From Rhabdothermincola sp036846205 (GTDB lineage: Bacteria; Actinomycetota; Acidimicrobiia; Acidimicrobiales; Acidimicrobilacustridaceae): DNA of 64,000 nt. Under the pieces are notes generated by a model that worked only from the letters and a program-made list of their open reading frames with translations, had not been told where the DNA came from and did not search any database. This document shows, one piece after another, positions 48,618 through 55,932 of this stretch (the first letter of the stretch is position 1; every line of letters starts with the position of its first letter). The DNA lies in contig NZ_DAIUCK010000001.1 in the NCBI RefSeq assembly GCF_036846205.1, positions 1 to 64,000 on the forward strand, read 5' to 3'. Made by a program: the position numbers and the translations under genes.

Positions 48618-49052
48618 ATGACCACGACACCGAGGCGGTTCGAAGCCCATTTTCCGCCCGATCTCGGTAGCGCGCGGGCCGCGCGCCGTTTCGTGCTCTC
48701 GGTCATGGGGCGCGATCACGGGACCGAGGATGAGGTTGAGCTGATGGTGTCCGAGCTGGCCTCGAACGTGATTCTGCACGCCTGTACGCCGTTCACGATC
48801 CGGGTCGATCACGATGAGGTCAACCACGTGCTTCGGGTCGAATGCCATGACGGAGCGCGGACACTGCCCGTCTTGAAGGGCTACGCCCCCCGAGCGGTGA
48901 CCGGGCGAGGTCTGCAGATCATCGATCACCTCGCCGACCGGTGGGGTGTCGAGGTGGACCACGAGGGCAAGACCGTGTGGTTCGAGGTCGGGCTGGGCGG
49001 ATGCTCCGGATCACCTCCCGACGATCCGGTCCACAACGGCGATCGCGCCTGA
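48618..49052 (+). CDS. Anti-sigma factor, RsbW-type HATPase
   Basis: A 144-residue GHKL ATPase of the RsbW/SpoIIAB type, an anti-sigma kinase that holds the sigma factor and phosphorylates the anti-anti-sigma protein. Motifs: LMVSELASNVILHA (N box with Glu and Asn), the hydrophobic GARTLPVLKG, and the G box GRGLQIIDHLADRWG. This more divergent form lacks the full GDG Mg loop. The ATG 48618 gives MTTTPRRFEAHF; a GTG at 48576 in the same frame is an alternative. It is the third member of the sigma/phosphatase set; no STAS-domain anti-anti-sigma gene was found in the window. Confidence 0.85.
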   Translation: MTTTPRRFEAHFPPDLGSARAARRFVLSVMGRDHGTEDEVELMVSELASNVILHACTPFTIRVDHDEVNHVLRVECHDGARTLPVLKGYAPRAVTGRGLQIIDHLADRWGVEVDHEGKTVWFEVGLGGCSGSPPDDPVHNGDRA

Positions 49053-49187
49053 CCCTGCGCGCTCCCATCGCACATCCCGCCTCCCCGCTCGCCCTCCGTA
49101 GCCACCCTCGGCTCTGCCTCCCCGAAACCCGGCGCCCTGGCACCGAAGGGCGAGTCAGGCTGCAAGGCCCTGGGTAGGACCGACAAC

Positions 49188-49523
49188 GTGGAAGCGGGTT
49201 CGGCCATCGAGCGGGCACACCGGGCCTACGTCGCCGCGGCGGCGGTGCTCGTCGTGCTGAACGTGGCCGACGTGGGGCTCACACGGGCAGCGATCGAGGC
49301 CGGCGCATCGGAGCTCAACCCGATCTCACGTTCGTTCATCGAGCACGGCGCTCTCGCCTACGCCATCAAGTTCGCGGTTCCGGCGTCGGTGTTACTGATC
49401 GCGTTGCGTCGCCGGGCGCGAGCTCGCATCGACGTCATCCACGTGGCAGCGATCTGGACGATCGTCGGGATCTACCTGATGGTCGTCTTCATCAATGCCG
49501 TCACGTGGGCTCACCTGCGCTGA
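49188..49523 (+). CDS. DUF5658 small membrane protein
   Basis: A 111-residue membrane protein with three hydrophobic segments: AAAAVLVVLNVADVGLT, AYAIKFAVPASVLLIAL and AAIWTIVGIYLMVVFINAV. The ADVGLTRAAIEAGASELNPISR segment, cited as DVGLTRAAIEAG and ELNPISR, is the DUF5658 signature. Function is unknown. GTG 49188 lies 7 nt after TAGGAC, and TGGGTAG overlaps that box, so it might be read by a leaderless or a stress-type promoter; no good -35 box supports the latter. Confidence 0.75.
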   Translation: MEAGSAIERAHRAYVAAAAVLVVLNVADVGLTRAAIEAGASELNPISRSFIEHGALAYAIKFAVPASVLLIALRRRARARIDVIHVAAIWTIVGIYLMVVFINAVTWAHLR

Positions 49524-49566
49524 GTGTCCCGAACGGAGAAGGCTCGCCCTCGGCCCCGGGCGATCG

Positions 49567-50610
49567 TCAGGCGAAGTACCGGTACAGGAGCGCCCCTGCC
49601 CGGGCCGCGATCTCATCGGGCACCCCTGGAGCGGTGAACAGTCCGGTGAGCTCCGCCAGCAGCTCCCCCTCGGCCTTGTCGATCGAGCAGTCACGGTCGG
49701 CGGGCACGTACTGCAGCCGGACGATCTCCCGCTCATCCGTACCGAAGGAACGCTTGAACCGCACCAGGCCGGGTTGGTCGTCATCGCTGGCCCCGAAGTC
49801 GAGGAGCCGACAACCGAGCTCGCAGCCCAGGCGCACGCCCTCCCACACCAGGAGGTTGTTCGGTCGTAGCGGCAACGCGTCCGGGCGCGAGGCGTTGAAC
49901 TTGTAGTACAGCGCATCACCGTGGCGGAGGTAGATGGTGGCCGCGATCGGCTCACCGTCGTAGAGCGCGAGGAGCGGGTACCAGCCCTCGATGGCCCGGA
50001 ACTGATCTCTCATCGACTCGATGAATCGGTCGGGTTGGGCGAGCAGGCCGTACTTGTGCCGGCGAACGCCCCGGTGCATCGCCATGAACGCCGGAATGAA
50101 CACCTCGTCCGCGACCTGCTTCACCGTCACCCCCAAGCCGATGGCCTTGCGGATCGCACGCCGCACCGACGGCGCGAACGCGTCGAAGTGCTTGTGCGGC
50201 CCGTCCGTCAAGGTGAGTCCGTGCCACCGGGCACGGCTCGACACGGCGAAGGCCGGGTCGGTGACGACCGTCGGCGAACCCAGGGTGCGGATCGTGATGG
50301 GTAGACCTCGAGCCATGAGCGCGTCACGCAGCGGAGGCCAGGCGCGCGGGTCGACGAGCAGGGGGGGGCAGACGTCCGAGAACGGCAGCGAGACCAGGCG
50401 CGACGACCGCAGGCCGTCCACCTGCACCCAGGGCACGCCGCCGATCACCTCACCCGACTCGTCGGTCGCCAGTGTCGCCCTGATCTCGAACCCGTAGGTG
50501 TCCGCCAGGACCCGCCCCCATTCCGGTGTGTGGAACAGCATGGCGCCCGCGCGCCCCATCAGGTCGCGCCACCGCGCATCCGTGAACGGGTCCACTCCCT
50601 CGATCAGCAT
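49567..50610 (-). CDS. FemAB/GNAT-like acyltransferase
   Basis: A 347-residue protein of the BioF2/FemAB-like GNAT superfamily. The first half has WRDLMGRAGAMLFHTPEWGRVL and a VSLPFSDVCPPLL segment typical of these proteins. The second half has the GNAT core PLLALYDGEPIAATIYLRHGDALYYKFNAS, cited as LLALYDGEPIAATIYLRHGD, then NNLLVWEGVRLG and DFGASDDDQPGLVRFKRSFG. FemAB members add aminoacyl groups to cell-wall precursors or to other envelope polymers, using aminoacyl-tRNA or acyl donors. ATG 50610 is used; GTG 50640 is an alternative after a G-rich stretch. It diverges from the metallophosphoesterase/ATP-grasp pair. Confidence 0.78.
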   Translation of the reverse strand: MLIEGVDPFTDARWRDLMGRAGAMLFHTPEWGRVLADTYGFEIRATLATDESGEVIGGVPWVQVDGLRSSRLVSLPFSDVCPPLLVDPRAWPPLRDALMARGLPITIRTLGSPTVVTDPAFAVSSRARWHGLTLTDGPHKHFDAFAPSVRRAIRKAIGLGVTVKQVADEVFIPAFMAMHRGVRRHKYGLLAQPDRFIESMRDQFRAIEGWYPLLALYDGEPIAATIYLRHGDALYYKFNASRPDALPLRPNNLLVWEGVRLGCELGCRLLDFGASDDDQPGLVRFKRSFGTDEREIVRLQYVPADRDCSIDKAEGELLAELTGLFTAPGVPDEIAARAGALLYRYFA

Positions 50611-50721
50611 CTGCGCTTGCGGTACCCAGCTCCCCCCCACGGCATACAGTTCGCGCGGAAACCGTCACATGCGCTCCGCGGCGAGACCCGAGCGGGCACC
50701 GACACGCCGGCGACAGGCGAG

Positions 50722-50748
50722 CGTTCTGCGCTGGCCCACCACGGGTAG
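50722..50748 (+). promoter_or_regulatory. SigB/SigF-like promoter before the phosphoesterase gene
   Basis: CGTTC (50722-50726) and GGGTAG (50743-50748) separated by 16 nt. The start would fall after GTG 50748, so the phosphoesterase is probably translated from ATG 50847 with a leader of about 90 nt. Confidence 0.55.
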
Positions 50749-50846
50749 TGAGCGGACTCGATGGTGCTGACCTGCTCACCGAAGGCCGGACCCCGCTCGC
50801 GGCCCGGCCCGTGACGGCGATCGCGCCCCGCAGAGAGCGTTGGCCG

Positions 50847-51629
50847 ATGCGCTACGGGGTCGTCTCGGACATTCACGGCAACCTCCATGCGCTCCGCGCC
50901 GCCGTTGCCACCCTGGAGGGTCGCGGCGTCGACGGGTGGCTGTGCTCCGGTGACATCGTCGGGTACGGCCCAAGCCCGAACGAGTGCATCGAGATCCTCG
51001 CCGGCCTCGGCGCGGCATGCGTGGCCGGGAACCACGACCTCATGGCCCTCGGTCGCCTCCCGGGCGAGCACGCGGGCCCGCTCGCCCGGCGGTCCACAGA
51101 CTGGACCCGCTCGCAGTTGAGCGAGGGGTCGAAAACCGCGCTCGACGCTCTGCCACTCTCGATGGACGTGGGTGACGTGGTGGTGGGCCACGGCTCCCTC
51201 GACGACCCGCAGCGGTACGTGCGCTCGGACCGCGAGGCCCGGCGGGAACTCGATCGGGTCTCAGCGAGCGCGGCTCGGTTCCTGGTGCTCGGCCACACCC
51301 ACCGCCCGTGGGTGTACAGCACGCAGCGGGGGACCATCCCCCTCCCGACCGGAGGCCCGGCGAGGATCCCACCCGGTGACCGGGTGCTGGTGAACCCCGG
51401 GAGCGTCGGCCAGTCCCGCCAGCGCGAGCCGCGACCGCTGGCCCGGTTCGCCTTGATCGACACCGGCGACCGCTCGGTCGAGCTCTTCGCCGTCCGTTAC
51501 GACGTCGAGGGATGCCTCGAAGCACTCACTCGTCACGGCCTGCCCCCCGCCAGCATCCACCTCGAGCCCCGGCTCCCGCGGGTCTGGTCGCAGCAGGCCC
51601 GCCGTTGGTGGCGGGGTGGCCCCGCGTGA
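50847..51629 (+). CDS. Metallophosphoesterase (YfcE/ApaH-like)
   Basis: A 260-residue calcineurin-like phosphoesterase with metal motifs DIHGNLHAL, GDIVGYGPSP, GNHD, VVGHGSLDDP and GHTHRPW, all intact; the late NPGSVGQSR completes the YfcE-type set. It hydrolyses phosphate esters; the substrate is unknown. The ATG 50847 starts directly at the first beta strand (MRYGVVSDIHGN), while upstream in-frame GTG 50748 adds an unstructured stretch and would lie before the predicted transcription start. Its stop overlaps the ATP-grasp start by 4 nt. Confidence 0.85.
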   Translation: MRYGVVSDIHGNLHALRAAVATLEGRGVDGWLCSGDIVGYGPSPNECIEILAGLGAACVAGNHDLMALGRLPGEHAGPLARRSTDWTRSQLSEGSKTALDALPLSMDVGDVVVGHGSLDDPQRYVRSDREARRELDRVSASAARFLVLGHTHRPWVYSTQRGTIPLPTGGPARIPPGDRVLVNPGSVGQSRQREPRPLARFALIDTGDRSVELFAVRYDVEGCLEALTRHGLPPASIHLEPRLPRVWSQQARRWWRGGPA

Positions 51630-52837
51630 GACGGCAGCCGACCTCGCCTGCCGTGGTGCTGGGGGCCGGCGTCAACCTCATCGAGGTCGTGCGGTCGCTC
51701 TCCCTGGCGGGGATCGACGCCGCCATCGTCGCGCCGCCGAGGGATCCCACGAGCCGCTCCCGGCACGCTTCGAGCATCACGACCTGGGACTGGCCGGCGC
51801 GGCGATCGGTGATGGAGGAGACTGCTCTCGTCGAGGCCCTCCTGGCCTTCGCTGCGCGGCAGCCCACCCCCCCACCGTTGCTCGCCACCAGCGACGAGGC
51901 GTTGCTCTTCTGCTCCCGCCACCGCGACCCGCTGGCCGGCGGCTTCGAGCTCAACCTCCCTCCGGTCGAACTGGTCGAGGCACTCGTCGACAAGGCCAGG
52001 TTCACCACCGTCGCCGAGCGGTTCGACCTTCCCGTACCGAGGACCATGGTCATCGAGCCGTCCGCCGGTCCGCCGCCGGATGTGTCGTGCCTCCGCTTCC
52101 CGCTGGTCGTGAAGCCTCACTGGCGCAGTCCGAGCTGGCACGAGGCGATCGATGCCAAAGCGTGTGTGATCGAGGACGACGCCGCGCTGCGGACACTGTG
52201 GCCGCGGATCACGGGGACCTGCACGGCGTTCGTGATCCAGGAGCACATCCCAGGGCCCGAGAGCCGGGTGGAGAGCTACCACGTCTACCGGGACCGGCAG
52301 GGCGCGACCCTGGCGGAGATGACCGGACGCAAGATCCGGACGTTGCCGCTCGTCAACGGGCACACCACCTCGCTGGTGGTGACCGCCCGCCAGGACGTCT
52401 GGTGCTGTGGTCGGGCCATCGTGGAACGACTCGACCTGCGGGGGGTGGCGAAGCTCGACTTCAAGCGAGCCCCGGACGGCCGGCTCGTCCTGCTCGAGGT
52501 GAACGCCCGCTGCAGCCTCTGGCACCATCCTGCAGCCCGTGCCGGGGTCAACTTCCCGGCCGTCATGCACGCCGATCTCACCGGTGCACCCGGTCCGCCC
52601 GCGACCGCCCGCCCGGGGCTGCGATGGGTGCATCCGCTCGACGCGGTCGCGGCACGCCGGTCCGGCCAACCCCTGCACACCTGGGCCCGATGGGCCCGCA
52701 CGTGTGACGCGTGGGCCTTCTGGGATCGGGACGACCCGCTCCCCCTGATCCACGCACTCGCCGCGACGACCGGGGCCCGGCTACGTCAGGTCGCCGGGCG
52801 CCGGCCCTCCCGCGAGAAGACCCGCGGCGCGCGGTAG
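51626..52837 (+). CDS. ATP-grasp ligase
   Basis: A 403-residue ATP-grasp enzyme. It has an N-terminal pre-ATP-grasp strand pattern (VVLGAGVNLIEVVRSLSLAG), a central ATP-binding lysine region (DVSCLRFPLVVKPHW), a Glu-rich strand IQEHIPGPESRVESY, and the metal site LVLLEVNARCSLWHHP (Glu and Asn). The family joins a carboxylate to an amine or thiol; no substrate-binding feature identifies the partner. The start is GTG 51626, coupled to the phosphoesterase through GTGA. The 3' end overlaps the AlkB-like gene by 52 bp. Near the FemAB-like gene, a role in peptide or envelope tailoring is possible. Confidence 0.82.
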   Translation: MRRQPTSPAVVLGAGVNLIEVVRSLSLAGIDAAIVAPPRDPTSRSRHASSITTWDWPARRSVMEETALVEALLAFAARQPTPPPLLATSDEALLFCSRHRDPLAGGFELNLPPVELVEALVDKARFTTVAERFDLPVPRTMVIEPSAGPPPDVSCLRFPLVVKPHWRSPSWHEAIDAKACVIEDDAALRTLWPRITGTCTAFVIQEHIPGPESRVESYHVYRDRQGATLAEMTGRKIRTLPLVNGHTTSLVVTARQDVWCCGRAIVERLDLRGVAKLDFKRAPDGRLVLLEVNARCSLWHHPAARAGVNFPAVMHADLTGAPGPPATARPGLRWVHPLDAVAARRSGQPLHTWARWARTCDAWAFWDRDDPLPLIHALAATTGARLRQVAGRRPSREKTRGAR

Positions 52838-53493
52838 GAGGGCCCCCGCTCGCGCGCACCGCGCCGGGAGGTCCAGCGCCACTGCACCGACACCCGCCCG
52901 GCCACCAGACCGGCTACCCGGGGCACCGAGTGCTCCCAAGCCGCTTGGCACCGCCCGCCCATCACGATCAGGTCCCCGGCACCCGGTGCGAGGTCGTGGG
53001 TCGCCCCACCACCCGGTGCGTGCTGCTCCGATCGCTCGGCGCGAGGCCGCAACAGGAACGGCCGCCGGGCCCCCAGGGTCAGGACCGCGATGATCGTCTC
53101 GTCGAGCCAGCGCATCTCGCGATCGCGATGGAACGCGACCCCGTCACGGCCGTTCCGGTACCAGGCGAGTGCGCAGCCGTCGAACCGGACCCGATAGCGG
53201 TGCTGGAGCCAGTCCCGCGCCTCATCCAGCACCGCATGAGGCGGTGCTCCGGCCGGGTACCAGGCACCGAGCCGGGGTTCGTCCTGGTAGCGCTCGTAGC
53301 GGAAGACCCTGCCCTGGGACCACGGGACCTGCGCGGTGAGCATCTCGAAGAGCGCGCTCGCCCCCTGCAGCCAGCCTCGAGCCAGGTCCACCCAACTCTG
53401 CTCGTCGAGCTCGATGCGCTGCACCTCGACCTGCGGAGCGAGGCGAGGCGGGCACCCGGCGGGAACGGCCGCAGCGAACATGGGATCCGCCAT
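52786..53493 (-). CDS. AlkB-like 2-oxoglutarate/Fe(II) dioxygenase
   Basis: A 235-residue protein of the AlkB family, which removes alkyl groups from nucleic-acid bases. The iron ligands are His122 and Asp124 (AFHRDREM) and His188 (AWEHSVPRV). Arg200 and Arg206 (GRVSVQWRW) are in the position that binds 2-oxoglutarate. The PWSQGRVFRYERYQDE and ALAWYRNGRDGV segments also fit the family. It is translated 1 nt after the acyltransferase/serine-hydrolase stop, an unexpected partner. It could repair alkylated DNA or act on RNA; the sequence does not decide. Confidence 0.85.
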   Translation of the reverse strand: MADPMFAAAVPAGCPPRLAPQVEVQRIELDEQSWVDLARGWLQGASALFEMLTAQVPWSQGRVFRYERYQDEPRLGAWYPAGAPPHAVLDEARDWLQHRYRVRFDGCALAWYRNGRDGVAFHRDREMRWLDETIIAVLTLGARRPFLLRPRAERSEQHAPGGGATHDLAPGAGDLIVMGGRCQAAWEHSVPRVAGLVAGRVSVQWRWTSRRGARERGPSYRAPRVFSREGRRPAT

Positions 53494-53494
53494 C

Positions 53495-55804
53495 TCAGAG
53501 CGGGGCGTGCTCGCCGTCGAGCTCTTGCGAATGCTGCCAGAGGCGGGCGTCGATCCGCTCCACCAGTTCCATCACCTGCGCGAAGCGGTCGTCCTCCCAG
53601 AAGCTGCCGGTCACGTCGACGGTGACCACCACGTCGGAGGTCGGCAGGTAGAGAGCCAGCGTGTGCCCACCGGCGTACCCCATGCCGAACCAGTGGGCTT
53701 CACCGTCAGGGTCCGTACGGCACGGGCAGAACCCGTTCACCCCTGCGCCCATGGCGGAGTCGCGGTCGATGTTGGTCATCGCCCGGTAGGACGCATCACT
53801 GATGCCGACGTGGTCCCGGAGCAGCGCGAGCACCCCCCGGCCGAGATCGCCGAGATCCGTGACCATCCCGGCAGCACCGGTGCGGGGCAACCCGGCCTGG
53901 GGCGGCAGGATCGCGGCCGACCCGAGGCCCAAGGGCCGAAGCAGCTGCTCGTCCACCAGCACGTCGAACGGCTGGCCGGTGACCTGCTCCAGGAGCACGC
54001 CGAGGACGATGTAGTTCGTGCTCGAGTAGCGGCTCTCGGAGCCCGGTTCGAACTGCAGGGGCGACGCCGCGGCGATGGCGAGCGCGTCGAGCGGGGAGGT
54101 CAGCGACTCGGGATCGGCGACGTACTGCTCCGACTCCCAGTAGTTCAGCAGCCCGGATCGATGGGTCAGCAGCTCCCGAACCGTGATCGGGCGTGGCAGC
54201 GCCGGATAGGCGCCGAGCCCGGGCAACGGCTCGTCGAGCTCCAGCAGGCCTGCTTCCACCGCGCGGAACACGAGGTTCGCGGTGAACAGCTTGGTGACCG
54301 ACATCACGTCGATGCGATCAGCCGCGTCACGAGCACGGCCCTCTTCGTCGACCCCGATGGCCGTGACCCGTACAGGCCCATCCGGAAACGCCAACCCCAC
54401 GGCCACACCGGGAACGCCGTGCTCGAGGGCCCAGGCAGCGACCAGCTGTTGCACGTCATTCTCGTCGAGCGCCTGGCCGAGGGCCACGGGGGCACGAGCA
54501 CTGCCGCTCTCGCCCGCCACCATCTCGTAGCGGGCGTCGACCGGGTCGAACGTCGGCTTGGGAGGCGCCTGGGAAGGCACCCCGGGACGGAACGACCGCT
54601 CCTCGGAGGTCGGGTCTCCAGTCCGGGGCACCACCACCCAGACCGTGAGAACGGTGACCAGCAGCGCCGACGCCACAGCCACCGGAGCGCGTCGGCGCCG
54701 GGCAGGGGCGATCGGCAGCGGCCACAGCTTGGGAGGTCGTTTCGCGCCGAGGTCTTCGATCCACCCGAACAGCACGCATGCCACCACCACGCCGCCGGCG
54801 ATCAGCACGACGTAGCTCAACCCCCACCCCAGGCCCGGCGACCGGCCCTGGTGGTCGAGGATCCACAGTGCCACGACGATCGCCGATGTGTGCCAGAGGT
54901 AGACGGTGAGGGACCGCTGCCCGAGGAACCGCACCACCGGGCGGGCCAGGTGGTGGTCCGCCAGCCGGCGCAGAGCGGGGACGGAAGCGAGGGCCAGGGC
55001 GAGCCAGACCATGCCGACGAGCAGGTGCATCGGGTGCGAGTTGTTGACCACGCCGGAGGGGACGGGCTGGGTCAGCCACCAGGCGACGGCGCCGATCGTG
55101 GCCACCGACGCGACCAGCGCCCAGTGGCGTGGGCGGACCCGGTCGAACGCACCGTCCGCGACCCGGACGCCGAAGAGGAAGAAGGTGCCGTAGAGCGCGA
55201 GGTCGCCGAGCTGCCAGACGAGACGATCGGCGAACGCGGGCCGGAGCCAGCCGGCCCGATCGGCGAGGTCGAGCGCCACGACCAAGAGCCCGGACACGGC
55301 GAAGGTCCGCACCGGCCAGCGACGCACCGCCCTGATGGCGAGCGGCGCGAGCAGGAAGATCCACAGGAGGGTCCGCAGGTACCACAGCGGGGTCGCCAAC
55401 CAGCCGCCTTCCCACGGCGTGCCTGCGGGGTCCGAGATCGGGACGAGCCACAGCAGCACGTGTCGCCAGTCGAGCCCTGTGCCGCTGCGGCTGGCACCCA
55501 GCCACATCGCCGTCCACGCGACCGCCGCGAACACCCACAGCGACGGCGCGATCCGGCGGAGCCGGTCCGCGATCGTGGTTCGGGCACCGTGCCGGTCCGC
55601 CGACCGCGCGAAGAGCGAGCCGGTGACGAAGAACATGGCCGGCATCGCCGCGATCACGTAGGTGATCACCGCCGCACCGAAGGCGTGCCACACGATCACC
55701 CGCAGCGTCGCCACCGCCCGGATGAGGTCGAGGAACCCGTCCCGCCCCGGCGGGGTCAGCCGGGGTCCCTCTCGGTGGGCGGTGTCGGCCGCGTCGGGTG
55801 GCAT
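53495..55804 (-). CDS. Acyltransferase-3 fused to a serine-hydrolase (beta-lactamase-like) domain
   Basis: A fusion of 769 residues from ATG 55804. Residues about 20-385 form an acyltransferase-3 membrane domain (DLIRAVATLRVIVWHAFGAA, cited as DLIRAVATLRVIVWHAF, then PAMFFVTGSLFA), with about ten membrane segments. After a linker, residues about 440-765 form a class C beta-lactamase-like serine hydrolase with SVTK (Ser502, Lys505) and a YSSTNYIVLGVLLE segment. The Tyr motif is YSS rather than the more usual YSN. The hydrolase part would be outside the cell; it could be a DD-peptidase, esterase or transacylase. The start has TATCGT 10 nt upstream. This is a distinct architecture from the SGNH fusion at 23566. 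Confidence 0.86.
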   Translation of the reverse strand: MPPDAADTAHREGPRLTPPGRDGFLDLIRAVATLRVIVWHAFGAAVITYVIAAMPAMFFVTGSLFARSADRHGARTTIADRLRRIAPSLWVFAAVAWTAMWLGASRSGTGLDWRHVLLWLVPISDPAGTPWEGGWLATPLWYLRTLLWIFLLAPLAIRAVRRWPVRTFAVSGLLVVALDLADRAGWLRPAFADRLVWQLGDLALYGTFFLFGVRVADGAFDRVRPRHWALVASVATIGAVAWWLTQPVPSGVVNNSHPMHLLVGMVWLALALASVPALRRLADHHLARPVVRFLGQRSLTVYLWHTSAIVVALWILDHQGRSPGLGWGLSYVVLIAGGVVVACVLFGWIEDLGAKRPPKLWPLPIAPARRRRAPVAVASALLVTVLTVWVVVPRTGDPTSEERSFRPGVPSQAPPKPTFDPVDARYEMVAGESGSARAPVALGQALDENDVQQLVAAWALEHGVPGVAVGLAFPDGPVRVTAIGVDEEGRARDAADRIDVMSVTKLFTANLVFRAVEAGLLELDEPLPGLGAYPALPRPITVRELLTHRSGLLNYWESEQYVADPESLTSPLDALAIAAASPLQFEPGSESRYSSTNYIVLGVLLEQVTGQPFDVLVDEQLLRPLGLGSAAILPPQAGLPRTGAAGMVTDLGDLGRGVLALLRDHVGISDASYRAMTNIDRDSAMGAGVNGFCPCRTDPDGEAHWFGMGYAGGHTLALYLPTSDVVVTVDVTGSFWEDDRFAQVMELVERIDARLWQHSQELDGEHAPL

Positions 55805-55814
55805 GGCCTCGTAG

Positions 55815-55820
55815 ACGATA
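55815..55820 (-). promoter_or_regulatory. Possible -10 box of the acyltransferase/hydrolase gene
   Basis: On the reverse strand TATCGT, 10 nt before ATG 55804. Spacing fits a leaderless or very short-leader transcript. Confidence 0.35.
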
Positions 55821-55894
55821 ACGGTCGCTGACGCCGGTCCGTGATCGCTCCGGTGGGCGCAGTGGGCCCGGCAGATCGGTGGCCGGTGAGCGTG

Positions 55895-55900
55895 TAGCGT
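55895..55900 (+). promoter_or_regulatory. Possible -10 box of the carotenoid oxygenase gene
   Basis: TAGCGT, about 33 nt before GTG 55933, giving a short leader that contains GAGGT a few nt before the start. It is the same hexamer as at 21063 and lies on the strand opposite the divergent gene at 55804. Confidence 0.4.
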
Positions 55901-55932
55901 GGCGGCTTTACAACGTTCAGCGAGGTCAGCCC

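Noticed and set aside
50748..50846. GTG 50748 as the start of the metallophosphoesterase
   Set aside because: It lies before the predicted transcription start and adds residues with no family match; ATG 50847 begins at the first beta strand.
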